From: Mallotus nudiflorus
Lineage: Eukaryota > Streptophyta > Magnoliopsida > Malpighiales > Euphorbiaceae
Length of the DNA stretch: 64,000 nucleotides
Direction: 5' to 3'
Assembly: GCA_947683625.1 (NCBI GenBank)
Contig: CANTUR010000793.1
Location: 1,860,001-1,924,000 of the forward strand
Under the pieces are notes generated by a model that was not told the DNA's origin, ran no database searches, and saw only the letters and a list, made by a program, of their open reading frames with translations. Positions 13,057-24,312 of this stretch are shown piece by piece; position 1 is the stretch's first letter, and each line of letters begins with the position of its first letter. The position numbers were made by a program, and so were the translations under genes.

Positions 13057-13284
13057 AAAAAGACCACAATCTTTATTGCTTTTCAACAATCAATTCACCA
13101 GATTACAAACTGGGTATCTTCAAATTTTGCAAAAAAATATATATAAAAATCAAATCAACAACAAACTTCGAGTCCTCAAAAAAAAAAAAAAAAAAAAAAC
13201 CAGAGATGATAACAATAAAGGGAAATACATTTTACTCCCTGTATTTTATCATATTACACTATTTCATTCTTACATTTGAATGTA

Positions 13285-13550
13285 GGCCAATTGATAAAAA
13301 AAAAAACCAAACCTTTTCGACCTTTTGCTATCTAATCCAACATTGAAACCTTGGCAAAAATGTCACAATTTTATATTTATCTTTGCAATTTTGACACAAA
13401 TTGTGATTTGGTTAAAATTGCACTCAAATCGGATGAAGTGAACTGTCGTATGTCAGGACACTTAAGAAAATTATGGGCCCTATAGACACGTTAGCTAACC
13501 ATAATTTGGGACATGGGTTAGAAAAAAACGCTGTCATTTGATCTTTGATA
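13285..13550 (+). repeat. Left terminal inverted repeat of the MULE
   Basis: About 265 bp matches the reverse complement of 18430-18694. Shared landmarks are CAAACCTTTTCGACCTTTTGC, GGCAAAAATGTCA, TTTGCAATTTT, CACTTAAGAAAATT and the GGGACATxxxTTAG region. The two copies have diverged by scattered substitutions and small indels, so the insertion is not very recent. Confidence 0.88.
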
Positions 13551-13855
13551 AAATGGAAAACAAATTAATGCACAATCTTTCCTATTCAAAACCATTATTG
13601 AGCGCAGGTTCAATGGAGAAGAACGTAGGTTCAATGGCGAAGAGCAGATTCAACGTAATTTGAAGCTTCGCAGCATATTGAAAGAGCAACCATCCAAGAG
13701 CATCTGCAAAATATAATGTGAAGATGAGAAGAAGAGCAATTTCACAGTGTCTCAAAATTAGGGTTTTTAATTTTACTTTGATGGAATCAATTGGAGAAGT
13801 ATTAGTCTCTTAAAATCAAAACAATAGAAAAAGAGAGTTTTAATAGAGGCATCAG

Positions 13856-14239
13856 GTTGAGCTATTATACTACACATCAAATATAAAAAGAAACCCAAAT
13901 ATGAGGTTCTTTAATTGCCCCTTTTGGCAGGTAATCTATATGTAGTATAGATTAAATTTCAAAGATTTATGGGTGATTTTATGATAAGTGTTTCTTTTAA
14001 AATCACAGGATAAACAATGCAATTGCTTTAGGTGGCGTGATAATGAAATGGCATCCATGGATAGTGAACAAAGCTTATGGGAGAAAGAATGTGATTACAA
14101 GACAATAAAGGTGGAGATGGATTTGATTCTTGAGAAATTGAGAAGGAAGAAGGAAACCATAAAGAAAATGCAAAAAGAAAGAAGTATGTTGATTATAAAA
14201 ATAAAAAAATTGCAGGGTGAAATTAATGCAAGGAATTAA
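13856..14239 (+). CDS. GRF-type zinc-finger / coiled-coil protein encoded inside the MULE
   Basis: Two exons can be read: 13856-13930 (acceptor CATCAG, donor CAG|GTAATC) and 14009-14239 (acceptor AATCACAG, stop TAA). Joined, they encode a GRF-like zinc-binding motif: NIKRNPNMRFFNCPFWQ followed by DKQCNCFRWRDNE, i.e. the NPxxRFxxCPxW and CxCFxWxD signature. About 60 residues of charged coiled coil follow (LEKLRRKKETIKKMQKER). The first Cys pair of the motif should sit in an upstream exon between 13600 and 13850 that I could not define, so the start is open. GRF domains bind single-stranded nucleic acid in other proteins; short GRF/coiled-coil proteins are common in plant genomes. Its place opposite the transposase suggests an accessory role in the element or captured host sequence. 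The two exons are free of stops, unlike the transposase. Confidence 0.65.
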
Positions 14240-14759
14240 AGGGTGAAAATATTTAGGCTCTTTGTATTTGGTGTAATTTTGTTCTGGGTAATATGTTCTA
14301 ATGTTCAACCTTACAAGAAAAAGACTACTTTGTGTTTGCCTTGAATTCTGACTATGTATTTGATGATTTGATAGTGACTAAAATATGGTAGATTTTGGCC
14401 AAGTCTGGATGTAGCTTGCTTTGTTGTATGAAAACACCATTGAGTACAACACTGCTTAGTAACGTAAATAAAACAACTTAATTCAAACTGTGCTAAGATA
14501 AGTTACAAATAAAAATGGAATACATTTCAAATGTTTAATTTTCCAAAATAGTTATATATCCATAATAAAGTTGTATTCCTATTACAACCTATTTTCAAAG
14601 CAACATGTGAAGTCATATTACAAAAAAGAAGAAACAAACAATATTCCAAATCATATTACAACAAAAAAGAAAATAACTTTCCAAATTCATCCCTTATATA
14701 TTATTCTTGCCCTTGCCCTTACCATTGCCCTTTACCTTCCTTTAAATATAAGGAATTGT

Positions 14760-17700
14760 TGGTGCAGGTGTCACATTTCAAGTTGCTGTAGACTTATAGA
14801 TGACAGATTGGATATTTATGCTTGATTGACTTTGAATAGGCTGTGATGATGCTGAAGGTTGGTTGCTTTGTTATTGCATTAGGATGTCTGGTTCACATTT
14901 TATGTTTTTCGCAGCAAATGCAGTAGCAAAGGATCCACTAATATAACGAACTTGGTGATTTCTTAGCATCTAAGAGAACAAACAATTCTATATTCAGATC
15001 ACATAAATTCACTAAATAACTAACACCATTGATCAATATAGTTTACATACATACCCTAGCATATAAATTGCCTGTCTTAGAGAAAAATCGAATACTATAA
15101 CCTTTTGTAACTTAACATATCAAAGATTACATAAGTTATATATACAACTTTCAATCCACACAAATAATTATAACATCAATTATACTTTTCTTTTCTCTTT
15201 CTATAAATGTTTTCTCTGATTGATTGGTAAGGAAAATCCTTTTATTGTTGATGATGGTGTTGCACAAGTTGGTCCTTCTGTTGCCCTTACAGTGGTGGTA
15301 CCTTTTCTAGGCCTACCTCTTTTAGCCTATATAGGCACAAATAATCCGAGTCAATTTTTATTTAAAAAAAATTAAGAATTAAAGAACAATGATATCACAT
15401 TGGGTGGTTTAGGTGCTGCTGGCTTGTTTATATTTAGACATCCTCTTTTATTATGCCCACTTTAAAGACAATGCAACATCTTGTAAGCATTCCATGCCTA
15501 GCTTCTTTGGGTCCTCCTTAAGAGCTTTCTTCCTTGATATTTTCGGCCTACCTGGCATTCGCTTGTATGGAAAGGGAAATATTTATGTCATATCAATACG
15601 AGGCCACATATCTTGACCATTTATAGGTTCTATACCATGTTGATATACATTAAGGTACTGCTGCTTCTTGTAGAATAGACTTACATATGACTCTACATCT
15701 TGCCTTATGAAGTTCACAACTGCAATAGCATGAGAACATAGGATCCCAGTTAGATCCTATGCTCTATATGAGCATGATGGTGGGTTCAAAGCAACCACAA
15801 ATTGGCTATCACCAACAGATACTTGTAACCTTTTTCCAATTAAAGGCTTAACAATGCAGAATCTAACTTCAAACCTTTGTTTTTCTAATTTTTTTCTGAT
15901 TCTTAGACATAAATCATCATTAGAGTTACTCATCATTTCAACCTTGTGATGAATCCTCTCTATAAGTGTAGTCCTGATTTCTTTTAACATTTTAATAACA
16001 GGATATGTTCTTGCCTTGCAAATATATCTATTGAATGTCTCAGCAAGATTTAATGTGACTACGTCGCATTTAGGCCATGTACTTATAAATGCCCTACAAA
16101 ATGTTATAAGGACTTGCTTCAAGAAATATTCAATAGCAGTAGGGTCAAGAGCCTTTATCTCATCCAGATGTCTATGATAATCAACTTCATAAGTAGTAAA
16201 CATAGTAGCCCAATATAGTGGTTTGAATAGTAAATCATTATGTTTCTTCTTCTAGTTTTAGTATATGTGTTGAGCACAATTTTTGTGATTTGCATTAGGC
16301 ACAAGGTCTGCTATGGCATTTGCAAGTCCTTGAAAAAAATAAAAACCACATTCAACCAAAAAATTCAGTAATAAGTAAGACAACGCCACATTCAACAATC
16401 CAAATCAGAATCTAGATTATTTACTTTGTAAATAGTGCCAAAAATTAAAAATATTTAAAACATATAAGCAACTAAACTTTTGCTTGTCACTAACCAAAGT
16501 GAGACCAAGTCCATCGATGATATTCAAATCTGAGAATAAAATGGATAAAAACCACTTCCATGTATGCTCATTTTCTCCTTCAACAACTACCCAAGAGATG
16601 GGATACATTTGGTCATTCCCATCTCTTGCAATAGGCGTTAATAAAGCCCCACCAAGAAATGTTTTCAAAAAGCTCCATTTAGGCACAATATTGGCTTACG
16701 ACCATTAATATATCCCTTTCTTAAAGTAGAAAAACCTATATAAAGTCTTTTGAAAAAGACGTGCCCATTCAGTAATGGTTCACTTGTCACTAACTTGAAG
16801 GTACCTTCTTTGTCAACCCTTTATAGTTCAACATGATAAGAATGTAATATTCCATAATATGACTCTAAACTACTCATTATGAGTTCAAGTGCTGTCTTTT
16901 TGGCTCTATAATACATCTAATTAATCATTTTAATATTGTATTTTTCCTTCAAATCAGTTTGTATATCTTCCACTAAATAGTTTGGTTTTCTTCTCAAGAC
17001 AGTCATAAATTCCTTAGCCATCCATTTAGCAGTAACTTGCTTATTTGTGTCCGTCCTTGAACAACTATGCTCACCCTGATAAATCCTTATAGAAAATGTT
17101 CTCTCGCTTGGTACTCAGCCCTGTATAGCCTTCACTTACAATTAGAATCACACTTTGCTTCAGCTCGAACTAAATTTGACCTAGTCTAATGGATATTATA
17201 TCCATTACATATGCCATATTGCTGAACAACATATCAAAGATGCTTGGTAGACTTAAACAACATTCCGGGCACAAATTGCAGCTTTGTATGATCACATTTG
17301 GTGTTGTATAAGATCTTCTTTTTTATTCCTTATATCCCGTACCTCAAGATCACCCTCCTCACTACTACAAGTAGTATCATACATACCTTGATCTGATTCT
17401 TTATAATCACTCAATGGCAATTCAGTCCTTCCCTCATTCACATCTGTATTCTTTATTTCTTGTTTATACTTGAAAGACTCCCTCAAATCTTTATCACCAG
17501 AATCCAACCCCAAACCATAACCAATATCAACAGTAGCTTTTTTAAAGGCATGCTTATTTTGCCTAGCAATCATATACTCATCATCTTCATTCTCTGATTC
17601 ACCCTCTAAACTAGCACTACTATCATTATTAGCTTCAAATAGTGGAATATAATCCACATCATCTTTACTGTTGTATTCCCCATCAATTGTGTTATCATCA

Positions 17701-18229
17701 TCATTTTGTATCCTAGGCATTTTGTTATCAGTAGCAACAAAATATACCCCTGATTCTACCCCATTATCCTTAACACTGTCACCATATGATTCAATAAAAA
17801 CTTTTAGAAAATTAAAATCAGCTCCCTCATCCCCCATCTTTCTTAGCATCATTAATCAAAGTCTGATATTCCCAATTACTAGTCCTTGATGGGTAGTAAC
17901 CTATTTTGGTAACCTTCCCGTACCCTAAATCTGCAACTTTAGCTCCAATTTCATCCCAACTTAAGTAATAAAGAACATCCCACCCACCCGGTATTGTATT
18001 ACCTCCTTTATACTTAATTAATATTCCAATTTCAAATTTTCCACCAACCCAAACCTTAACATGAAAGCTGAAAAAAAAAATTACATAATGTTTACACACA
18101 TAACATTCAAAATACACAAACAACATTAAAATCCTAAACTCATTACAGTGACCATACCTTTTTTTTTAATTTCTGCCTTCTAGCTTTTGTTCCCATTCTC
18201 ATTTCCTCAAGCTTTTTCTTCGATGCCAT
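14760..18229 (-). pseudogene. MURA-like MULE transposase, degraded
   Basis: The start is probably ATG at 18229 (MASKKKLEEMRMGTKARR), followed after an intron by the N-terminal domain near 18080 (HVKVWVGGKFEIGILIKY). An acidic region follows at 17292-17852. The DDE catalytic region is at 16417-16686 (KTFLGGALLTPIARDGNDQ, WVVVEGENEHTWKWFLSIL, LTLVSDKQK). Next come NHKNCAQHIY near 16290 and the helical block at 15757-16203 (TWPKCDVVTLNLAETFNRY). A SWIM zinc finger sits near 15690-15770 (SCSYRA, stop, DLTGILCSHAIAV). PGRPKISRKKA is near 15530 and a zinc-knuckle remnant GHNKRGC near 15440. A second basic RGRPRK block near 15310 and a Ser/Gln-rich tail end near 14760. Breaks: a frameshift in a G run near 17835, two stops after QHIY, TGG-to-TAG in the SWIM motif, and a stop after DMWPRIDMT. 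It is unlikely to be active. Confidence 0.85.
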
Positions 18230-18429
18230 TCTAATTGAACTTCAATTTTTCTTTGATTTGAATAAAAAGAATAATGACAGAAAAAAGAAAATGATGAAAA
18301 AAAAGAATGAGGTTAGAATGGAAGAAAATCACTTTTCACGACGAGGGAGAAGAGATACATTAAGGTAAGAGTTGAACTTTTTTTGAATTGACGAGGGAGA
18401 GGGCTGCTTTACAATTGATTAGGGTATTT

Positions 18430-18694
18430 TGTGGCTAAAACAACACCGTTTTCTGTGCATCCAACCATAGTTATGTCCCAAATCATGGTTAGCTGACGTG
18501 TCAATAGGGCCTACAATTTTCTTAAGTGTCCTGACATGTGGTAGTCCACGTCATCTAGTTTGAGTGCAAATCACAATTTGTGTTAAAATTGCAAAGATAA
18601 ATATAAAATTATGACATTTTTGCCAAGGTTTAAATGTTTGGATTAGATTGCAAAAGGTCGAAAAGGTTTGGTTTTTTTTTTTCATTAATTGGCC
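18430..18694 (-). repeat. Right terminal inverted repeat of the MULE
   Basis: Reverse complement of the left TIR, ending ATTAATTGGCC at 18694 directly before the TTGAATTTA target copy. It lies about 200 bp upstream of the transposase start, so it probably carries the transposase promoter. Confidence 0.88.
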
Positions 18695-18847
18695 TTGAAT
18701 TTATCCATAACATTTAACTTTTTTTTAGCATTGATTAGTCTCATAAATGTAAATCTCATCCATAGGAGCGATCAAGGCAAGCCTTGGCATTGCCACGGTT
18801 TGAACTGAAGACTCTGCCTAGATAAATTATTATTATTTTTTTAAATT

Positions 18848-18915
18848 TGCTACTTCTACCGATCTGTGATATGCTACTTCTACCGATCTGTGATATGCTA
18901 CTTCTACCTATCTGT
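18848..18915 (+). repeat. 24-bp tandem repeat, 2.8 copies
   Basis: Units read TGCTACTTCTACCGATCTGT plus GATA. Two are identical and a third is partial with one change (CTATCTG). Confidence 0.9.
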
Positions 18916-19165
18916 TTCAATATTGTGGAGACTAGAGATTTTGTTAATTCTTAATCAATGCTTTTGACTCATCAGCATACAAGCTTCCACATCTCTATGT
19001 TTAAGGATTCTGGCTATCCCTAGTGAAGTTAGTCAAAGCACATATCCTCTTCAGTGCTTTGTAGAATTTACTTTTCAGTTCTCTAACCTATACACATTTC
19101 TTAAATCCGATGTTGGATTGATGAGTTTTCGAAAACTCATTGCTGAACTTTCTTCCAATTCCTAC

Positions 19166-19246
19166 CAACCATGTCTGGTGATGCGGCAACCATGTCTGGT
19201 GATGCGGCAACCATATCTGGTGATGCGGCAACCATGCCTGATGAGG
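19166..19246 (+). repeat. 21-bp minisatellite, 3.9 copies
   Basis: Units read CAACCATGTCTGGTGATGCG plus G: copies 1 and 2 are identical, copy 3 has one change, and copy 4 is partial and more diverged. Because 21 is a multiple of 3 the frame stays open through it, giving a repetitive peptide that is probably not a real product. Confidence 0.9.
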
Positions 19247-19399
19247 CCCTACCTTAAAAAAACTAGGGTTTCTATTAGGTTGAAGATGAATGTGGAATGG
19301 GCCAGTTTATTTGTCGATTGTAATTGGGCATTTAGTGTACATTTTTATTTTATATAATGAAGCTTATTATTATAGTTCAAAAAAAAAAAAAGCATTATT

Positions 19400-20080
19400 A
19401 TTCTTTGTAATATAGTTTCTATAAATCAATAATGTTTTAATTGATTAATTAATAATTTATAAGAAAATAATCATATTTTTTTAAATTTAATTATATCTAT
19501 TGTTAGATATAAATATTAAAAATTAATTAAATAATAAAAATCTTAATAATATTATTTAATTTTCAAATAAATATATCTTAATTTTTATATTAATAAAAAA
19601 TATTTGCATAAAATTTTTATATAATTTTTGAATAATTTTAATTAAAATTTTTAAATCATATTATATACATTTATATTAAATTAATTATTATCACTTTTAT
19701 TATTTTTATTAATTAATAAAACTTTAATTAATTTTAAATATTGATAATTTAGATAAAAAATATATCATTAATAAGAATTTATTAATATAATATTTTACTC
19801 CCTCCATCCCATAATATTTGGTAAAGTTGCTTCTACACACAAATTGTGGAAATTAGTTAATTATAGTTATTTTGTGTACTTTTACCATTCTGTTACTAAA
19901 ATACCGATGAGGCATCTTTTACCTTCACCCGATGAGGTGATGCCTTTACATTGCCCACATGCAGTTGCATTTAATGAGAATTTGGCCTCATTAGTAAGGG
20001 GTGGGCCCACACTACATCCCTCTTCAATTATGAACGTAAAATGTTGATTTTTGAGGCATGGAAGAGGGCTAAAAAGGTGT
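19400..20080. other. AT-rich spacer followed by a Stowaway-like MITE end
   Basis: 19400-19795 is almost pure AT with no structure I can name. At 19798 the sequence CTCCCTCCATCCCATAAT appears, very like the terminal sequence of plant Stowaway (Tc1/mariner) MITEs. I could not find the matching inverted end, so this is probably a truncated copy. Confidence 0.35.
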
Positions 20081-21450
20081 GCACATTATGGTTTTAAAAA
20101 AGGGAGGTCTTATTAACTTGGGAATGGAAAAAAGGTGAAGAGGGAGAGGCTTAAAAGGGAAGTGAGGGGTTTTACGAGAGGGGATTTTGAATTTTGAAGA
20201 GGATAGAGCAAGAGAAGAAGAGAAAAAAAAAACGTTTTTAAGAGAAAAAAAAGAGAAAAAACTTGAAAGTCACCATCTCTTGAGAAGGAAGAAGGGTCCT
20301 TGCATTCAATAAGCATTCTGATCAAAACTAACCTCTGAGGGCCTAGTTAGGAGCTTCCAAACATAGTTGATTCAATAAGAACTTCTATTTTTAGCTTTAA
20401 AGTTCCATTTCTTGATTTTCTTGCTTATTTTGCTGTTTAGTGCTCATCTAAGGTTATGTGTAAAGCATGAATATGTGAAATCTTACATATTAGTTGTAAA
20501 TTTATGTTAATATTGCATCTAGTTTAATTTACTTAAGATTTAAGGTGTGTAGTTTATTGTTGTCGCCCTTTCATGTTATGGCGACAAGTTGTCGCCTCTT
20601 GCCTAGGAGGCAACGCCTCCATGAAGAGGCGCAACCTCTTAGCTAGAATCCTGCATGAAATGGCCTTGATTCCTAAGGCTTATCTTACATAATTCACTTT
20701 CATTATGCATATCATTTTATGTAATATTTTCACCTTGGATGCAATCATCTTAATGTTTTAACTTAATTGAACATTTATTTGCCAATTTTGTAATTATATT
20801 TCATTTTATGCACTAACAAGTTGGAGTTTCCTTTATAGAATTTTATCATTGCGGAAGCTAATATTCTGAGTTTTGTAGGAATCTTGAGTGATTTTTTAAA
20901 TCATCAGGAGTTCATCTCCTTAATTAGTTCTTGAGAGGATTATCTATGGTTTACTTTTGATTTATTATTGGTTTATTTTACTTTTATTTGAAGTAAAGTG
21001 TCATAATCCATAATCCCTTCCCCATTTATTTGAAATGTATTTGTATAATTTATTATTCAATTGAGTGTTGGACTAATAAGCATGCAAATGGGACTAATGT
21101 GTAAACTCCGGCTAAAATGTAAAATTGGAAACGATTGCAATTCACCCGATAATAAGGAAATAACTTGATAATCAAGGGTAATAAAATAAAAAACACACAT
21201 GGAGGCTAACAATAAGGTTGGGTGGGCATTCCAAAAATCCATACCTAGTTTCCGAACTCAATCTCTGATGACAGCTTTTGGGAACCTCCGTGGAATTCAG
21301 TTGTTCTAAAGTGTGTCTCGGCTTTCATCTGGGTGGCGACTCCTCTCCAATGTGGGTCAAAAGTCCATTTTGTATTTTCTAGCAAGTCTTAAGCTTGCAC
21401 AATGCCGAAGTCATCAAACACTTGGGTGCGCGATTAACCTCGCTACCTAC
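20080..21450 (+). mobile_element. LTR-retrotransposon relic (LTR-like, non-coding)
   Basis: No coding sequence is visible. The region has a purine-rich tract (20105-20260), a short cluster of GTCGCC/AGGCG motifs (20560-20640), and near 21330 the phrase GGGTGGCGACTCCTC, which resembles sequence near the 3' end of some plant Ty3/gypsy LTRs. I did not find a second copy in the window, so it may be a solo LTR or fragment. Confidence 0.3.
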
Positions 21451-21559
21451 AATTATATATATATATGGAAGATATTATATCATTTTTAGTCCTACAACTT
21501 ATATCATTTTTTAATTAAGTCCTAATTTTTTTTTGCAATCAAGTTCTATAAATTTAAAA

Positions 21560-22113
21560 GGCATAAGTATAATTTTAATTCCAGTGGTTTTGCCTTTTGG
21601 CAAAACTAGTCATGTGATTTTTTCTGGTATTTAGGTACCTTGTGTTTTACATATTTTTATACTTTAGTACATTTCCAACAAATAATGTTTAAAATGTATG
21701 CTTTAATGTAAAAATAATATACATTTTCAATGTTAAAATCATGTACCGAGTCATATATCATTCACCAAACTACAATAAACTCACAAAAATATAAATTTAA
21801 ATGTATTTTTAATTTAAATATGAATAAAAAGAAATAACTTTTAAAATAAATTTACAATATTTTTAAAAATAACCAATTAGTTAGATTGATTATAAAATCA
21901 TATATAGAATAAATTTATCATTAAAATTTAATATTATATTAATATTTTCTCATAAAATAATGATAATATTAGTTAAAAGGGTACAAAAGTATAAAACAAT
22001 GTAAAATACAAAGTACTTAAATACCAAAAAAAAAAAAATATAGGACTGATTTTGCCAAAAAGTAAAACCACAAGAATCCATAAAACCACAAGAATTCAAA
22101 TTGTATTTATCCC
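21560..22113. mobile_element. MITE with 9-bp target duplication (Mutator-type)
   Basis: The element is flanked by AATTTAAAA at 21551-21559 and 22114-22122. Its ends are inverted repeats: left GGCATAAGTATAATTTTAATT then GTGGTTTTGCCTTTTGGC; right, read on the other strand, GGGATAAATACAATTTGAATT then GTGGTTTTACTTTTTGGC. The paralogous sequence near 63290-63310 has the same flanks joined without the element, an empty site. The interior is AT-rich and non-coding. Nine-bp duplications point to mobilisation by a MULE transposase. Confidence 0.85.
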
Positions 22114-22658
22114 AATTTAAAAAGTCATTGTGCTAATTCTGTTTTTTGGTCAAACTAATTTTCGTTAGTCAACATTTAAAACTAAACTTCTTTTTTACAT
22201 TTCAATACTAAAATACTAAAGCTTTGATACATATTATTTTTATATTTTAAATAAATAAATTTTTATTTTTTAGTTATAATTTTCATAATAACTATACATC
22301 TCATTAGAATAATTAAATTAAATAAAACCTCATTAAATTATTTTTATATTATTATTTATTTTTTAACTTGATTCATTTAACTGCAAATTAAATGGTAGGA
22401 ATATAGAAGTTTAACGAAGTAAATCCTCATTAATATTTTAAATTATTATTGAAAATACAACAACATAGTATTATAAAATGTCAAATCTTAGGAATGTTAC
22501 AATTGTTATTGACATGGAAAATAAAAGCAATATTGAGAGAAGACTGGGATTTATTTGACAAGTTATTGTACTAGACAAAACAAGTTATTAGGAAAAAGAA
22601 AATATATGGCTTTTAAGATATCCTTCAATACTGTGGAAGGGAACAGGTAGTTTTAAGT

Positions 22659-23257
22659 TCAGGGCTTCGGGAAGCTTTTCTTGATTTTCTGAATATCAGT
22701 CTTGAATGCCTTGGCAAGAATTTCATCATCAATTCCAGAGGCGAAGATGGAAAAAGGCACAGAAATTGTTCCAGCATTTGCACTTCTGAAAGCAGAAATT
22801 GCAATGGCTGGCGATTGGCGGTTAGGGTTGTACTGGTAGTGGACAAGTCCCTTGAGAAAAATGAGCAGGTCCCCTGCGTCAACAGTTTGTGTATAAAGAA
22901 GATTTTTGGTGTCAACAAATCCTACTTCTAAATAGCCACAACGAGGAACAATAGCTGAGCAGAGCGAGGGTGAGTATGAGGCGGGTTAAGACCACTTGCA
23001 GGGTATTGAAGGAAAGCGTAGGACACACTCTACCCATTAAGAGTAGGGAATTCAACCATACTTGCTTTTATTACTGTAAAGTTTTGTGGCATTTTCTATA
23101 TCACGTTGCGCAATCCTGTGTAGGCGAAGAATTTTTCTTCAGGAAAGCTATTATTTGGTGAGATTATGAAGTCCGAGAGGATGTCCGGATCCCTAGCCAG
23201 AGTGATCTTGGTGATTGCTGATAAGGCAAGAGCTAATAACAGTAATGAGGGATTCAT
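22659..23257 (-). pseudogene. Germin-like protein pseudogene
   Basis: It reads from ATG at 23257 to a stop at 22659. It starts with a signal peptide (MNPSLLLLALALSAITKI) and then RDPDILSDFI. The first cupin box is present (GLNPPHTHPRSAQLLFLV), as is the second (DAGDLLIFLKGLVHYQYN), and the end reads FASGIDDEILAKAFKTD. Germin-like proteins are secreted Mn-binding cupins of the cell wall; this one resembles the auxin-binding ABP19/GLP subfamily. It is broken by TAG at 23098-23096, TAG at 23032-23030 (where LNGQS is expected), a 1-nt frameshift near 22938 just before GYLEVGFVDT, and a 9-nt loss near the end relative to the copy at 63848-64000. No intron is seen. Confidence 0.9.
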
Positions 23258-24091
23258 GGCTAATGGTCGATTGTCTAGTAAGGAGATTTAGGCTAATAAC
23301 TTTCTGACTAAGCTGAATGGCTTGTGTTATGGTAACCAATCTAATAATGAATTTATATACTTTTTAATGGATGATTATTCTTTTTGGTGTTGAAATTCTC
23401 TATGCTTGTTTCATGTTTAATCTTTGTTTTGCCAAGCAAAAGAAGTCATATAATTTATAGTCTAGCAGCTGTATATAACTACCAACATATTCTAATTCTT
23501 TTATAATATCCAATGCAGGTTAATTTGTTTGGGAAGTGGAAGAACATCTATGTATGCTACACTTGTAATTCATGGTAAGAATATACCTGAACAAAACTAG
23601 GTTCCTCCGATAAATTGACAAATTTTCTAACGCAAGTAAATGCTTGAAATTCATTGGATAAATGATGGTTAAAATGAAAAGACATTGCACTAACAAATTT
23701 ATACGGCACATGTGTTTTAGTTTAAACCACCGGTAATTATAACCCATTGCAATGCATCACATTTTTTAATTAGTTCTCTAATCTATATTTCTGGTAATAT
23801 ATATCTTTTGTATGTGTCAAAAGGTTTTGTAGATTACACCGTCAATGAATACGATTACACCTTGTTCTGCCAAAATGCCTGCCAACTATTGCATGCATAA
23901 AATCATAAGATTACAAAACAAATGTTTAGTTTACAGACAGCTCCATTGAGTTCTGATTTCCACCTTGTTCTGTTAAATGCCTGCCAACTATTTCATGCAT
24001 AAAATCATAAGATTACAAAACAAATGTTTAGTTTATACATTAAATTTGGAATTAAGTTTGAAAAATGGCTTCCAACTCTATCAGACAAGAA
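23258..24091. other. Upstream region of the germin-like pseudogene
   Basis: Non-coding. The first few hundred bases would have been the promoter of the pseudogene. Its right half contains the direct repeat listed at 23858-24035. Confidence 0.5.
23858..24035 (+). repeat. Direct repeat of about 75 bp, two copies 103 bp apart
   Basis: Copies at 23858-23933 and 23961-24035 both read CACCTTGTTCTG, then ATGCCTGCCAACTATT, then GCATAAAATCATAAGATTAC and AATGTTTAGTTTA. They differ by a few bases and one small indel. Confidence 0.85.
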
Positions 24092-24312
24092 TGATGAATA
24101 AAATTCAGAGAAAAATTTAAGGGAATTATTTTTCATATATTCACAAGAAAAGTTACATCCCTTATATATACATATAGAAAACTTAATTACATACTAATTA
24201 AGAATAAAATAACATCCTAAATAAATCAGAGATTTAATTCCTAATTGTATACAAAGATTTGATTCCTAATATATACAATTAAATTTTTGACTTTTTGGAG
24301 CTCACCTCAACA
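24092..24312 (-). repeat. 3' LTR of copia element A
   Basis: Matches 36154-36384 over its length, sharing CTAATTACATACTAATTA-like and AATAACATCCTAAATAAATC blocks. On the plus strand it ends GAGCTCACCTCAACA, directly followed by the polypurine tract of the element. Confidence 0.9.

Larger units (their letters stand above)
13285..18694. mobile_element. Complete Mutator-like element (MULE) with long TIRs and convergent genes
   Basis: Inverted ends, both reading GGCCAATT...AAAACCAAACCTTTTCGACC inward, bound a 5.4-kb element. The flanking 9-mers are TTGAATGTA (13276-13284) and TTGAATTTA (18695-18703), a 9-bp target duplication with one mismatch, as expected for Mutator. Inside are a transposase relic on the minus strand entering from the right TIR and a small GRF-zinc-finger gene on the plus strand entering from the left TIR. 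The two run toward each other, the arrangement of maize MuDR (mudrA/mudrB). The insertion lies just upstream of the CAT2-like start codon at 13056. Confidence 0.9.
18704..19395. other. Unassigned segment ending in an A tract, with two minisatellites
   Basis: The segment begins near AGCATTGATTAG (18727) and ends in a 13-base A run at 19379-19391 followed by AGCATTATTATT. The short AGCATT flanks and the A tail are what a retroposed copy would leave. No reverse transcriptase or clear gene is visible. The ORF at 19118-19357 is carried by a 21-bp repeat and I do not call it a gene. Confidence 0.3.

Noticed and set aside
15413..15616. Plus-strand ORF of 67 residues
   Set aside because: It is antisense to the zinc-knuckle and PGRPKISRKKA region of the MULE transposase.
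18840..19246. CRISPR-like short repeats
   Set aside because: Units are directly adjacent with no spacers, in a plant nuclear context; they are ordinary minisatellites.
19118..19357. Small ORF with repeated VMRQPCL units
   Set aside because: The frame is held open only by a 21-bp tandem repeat, with no splice, domain or promoter support.
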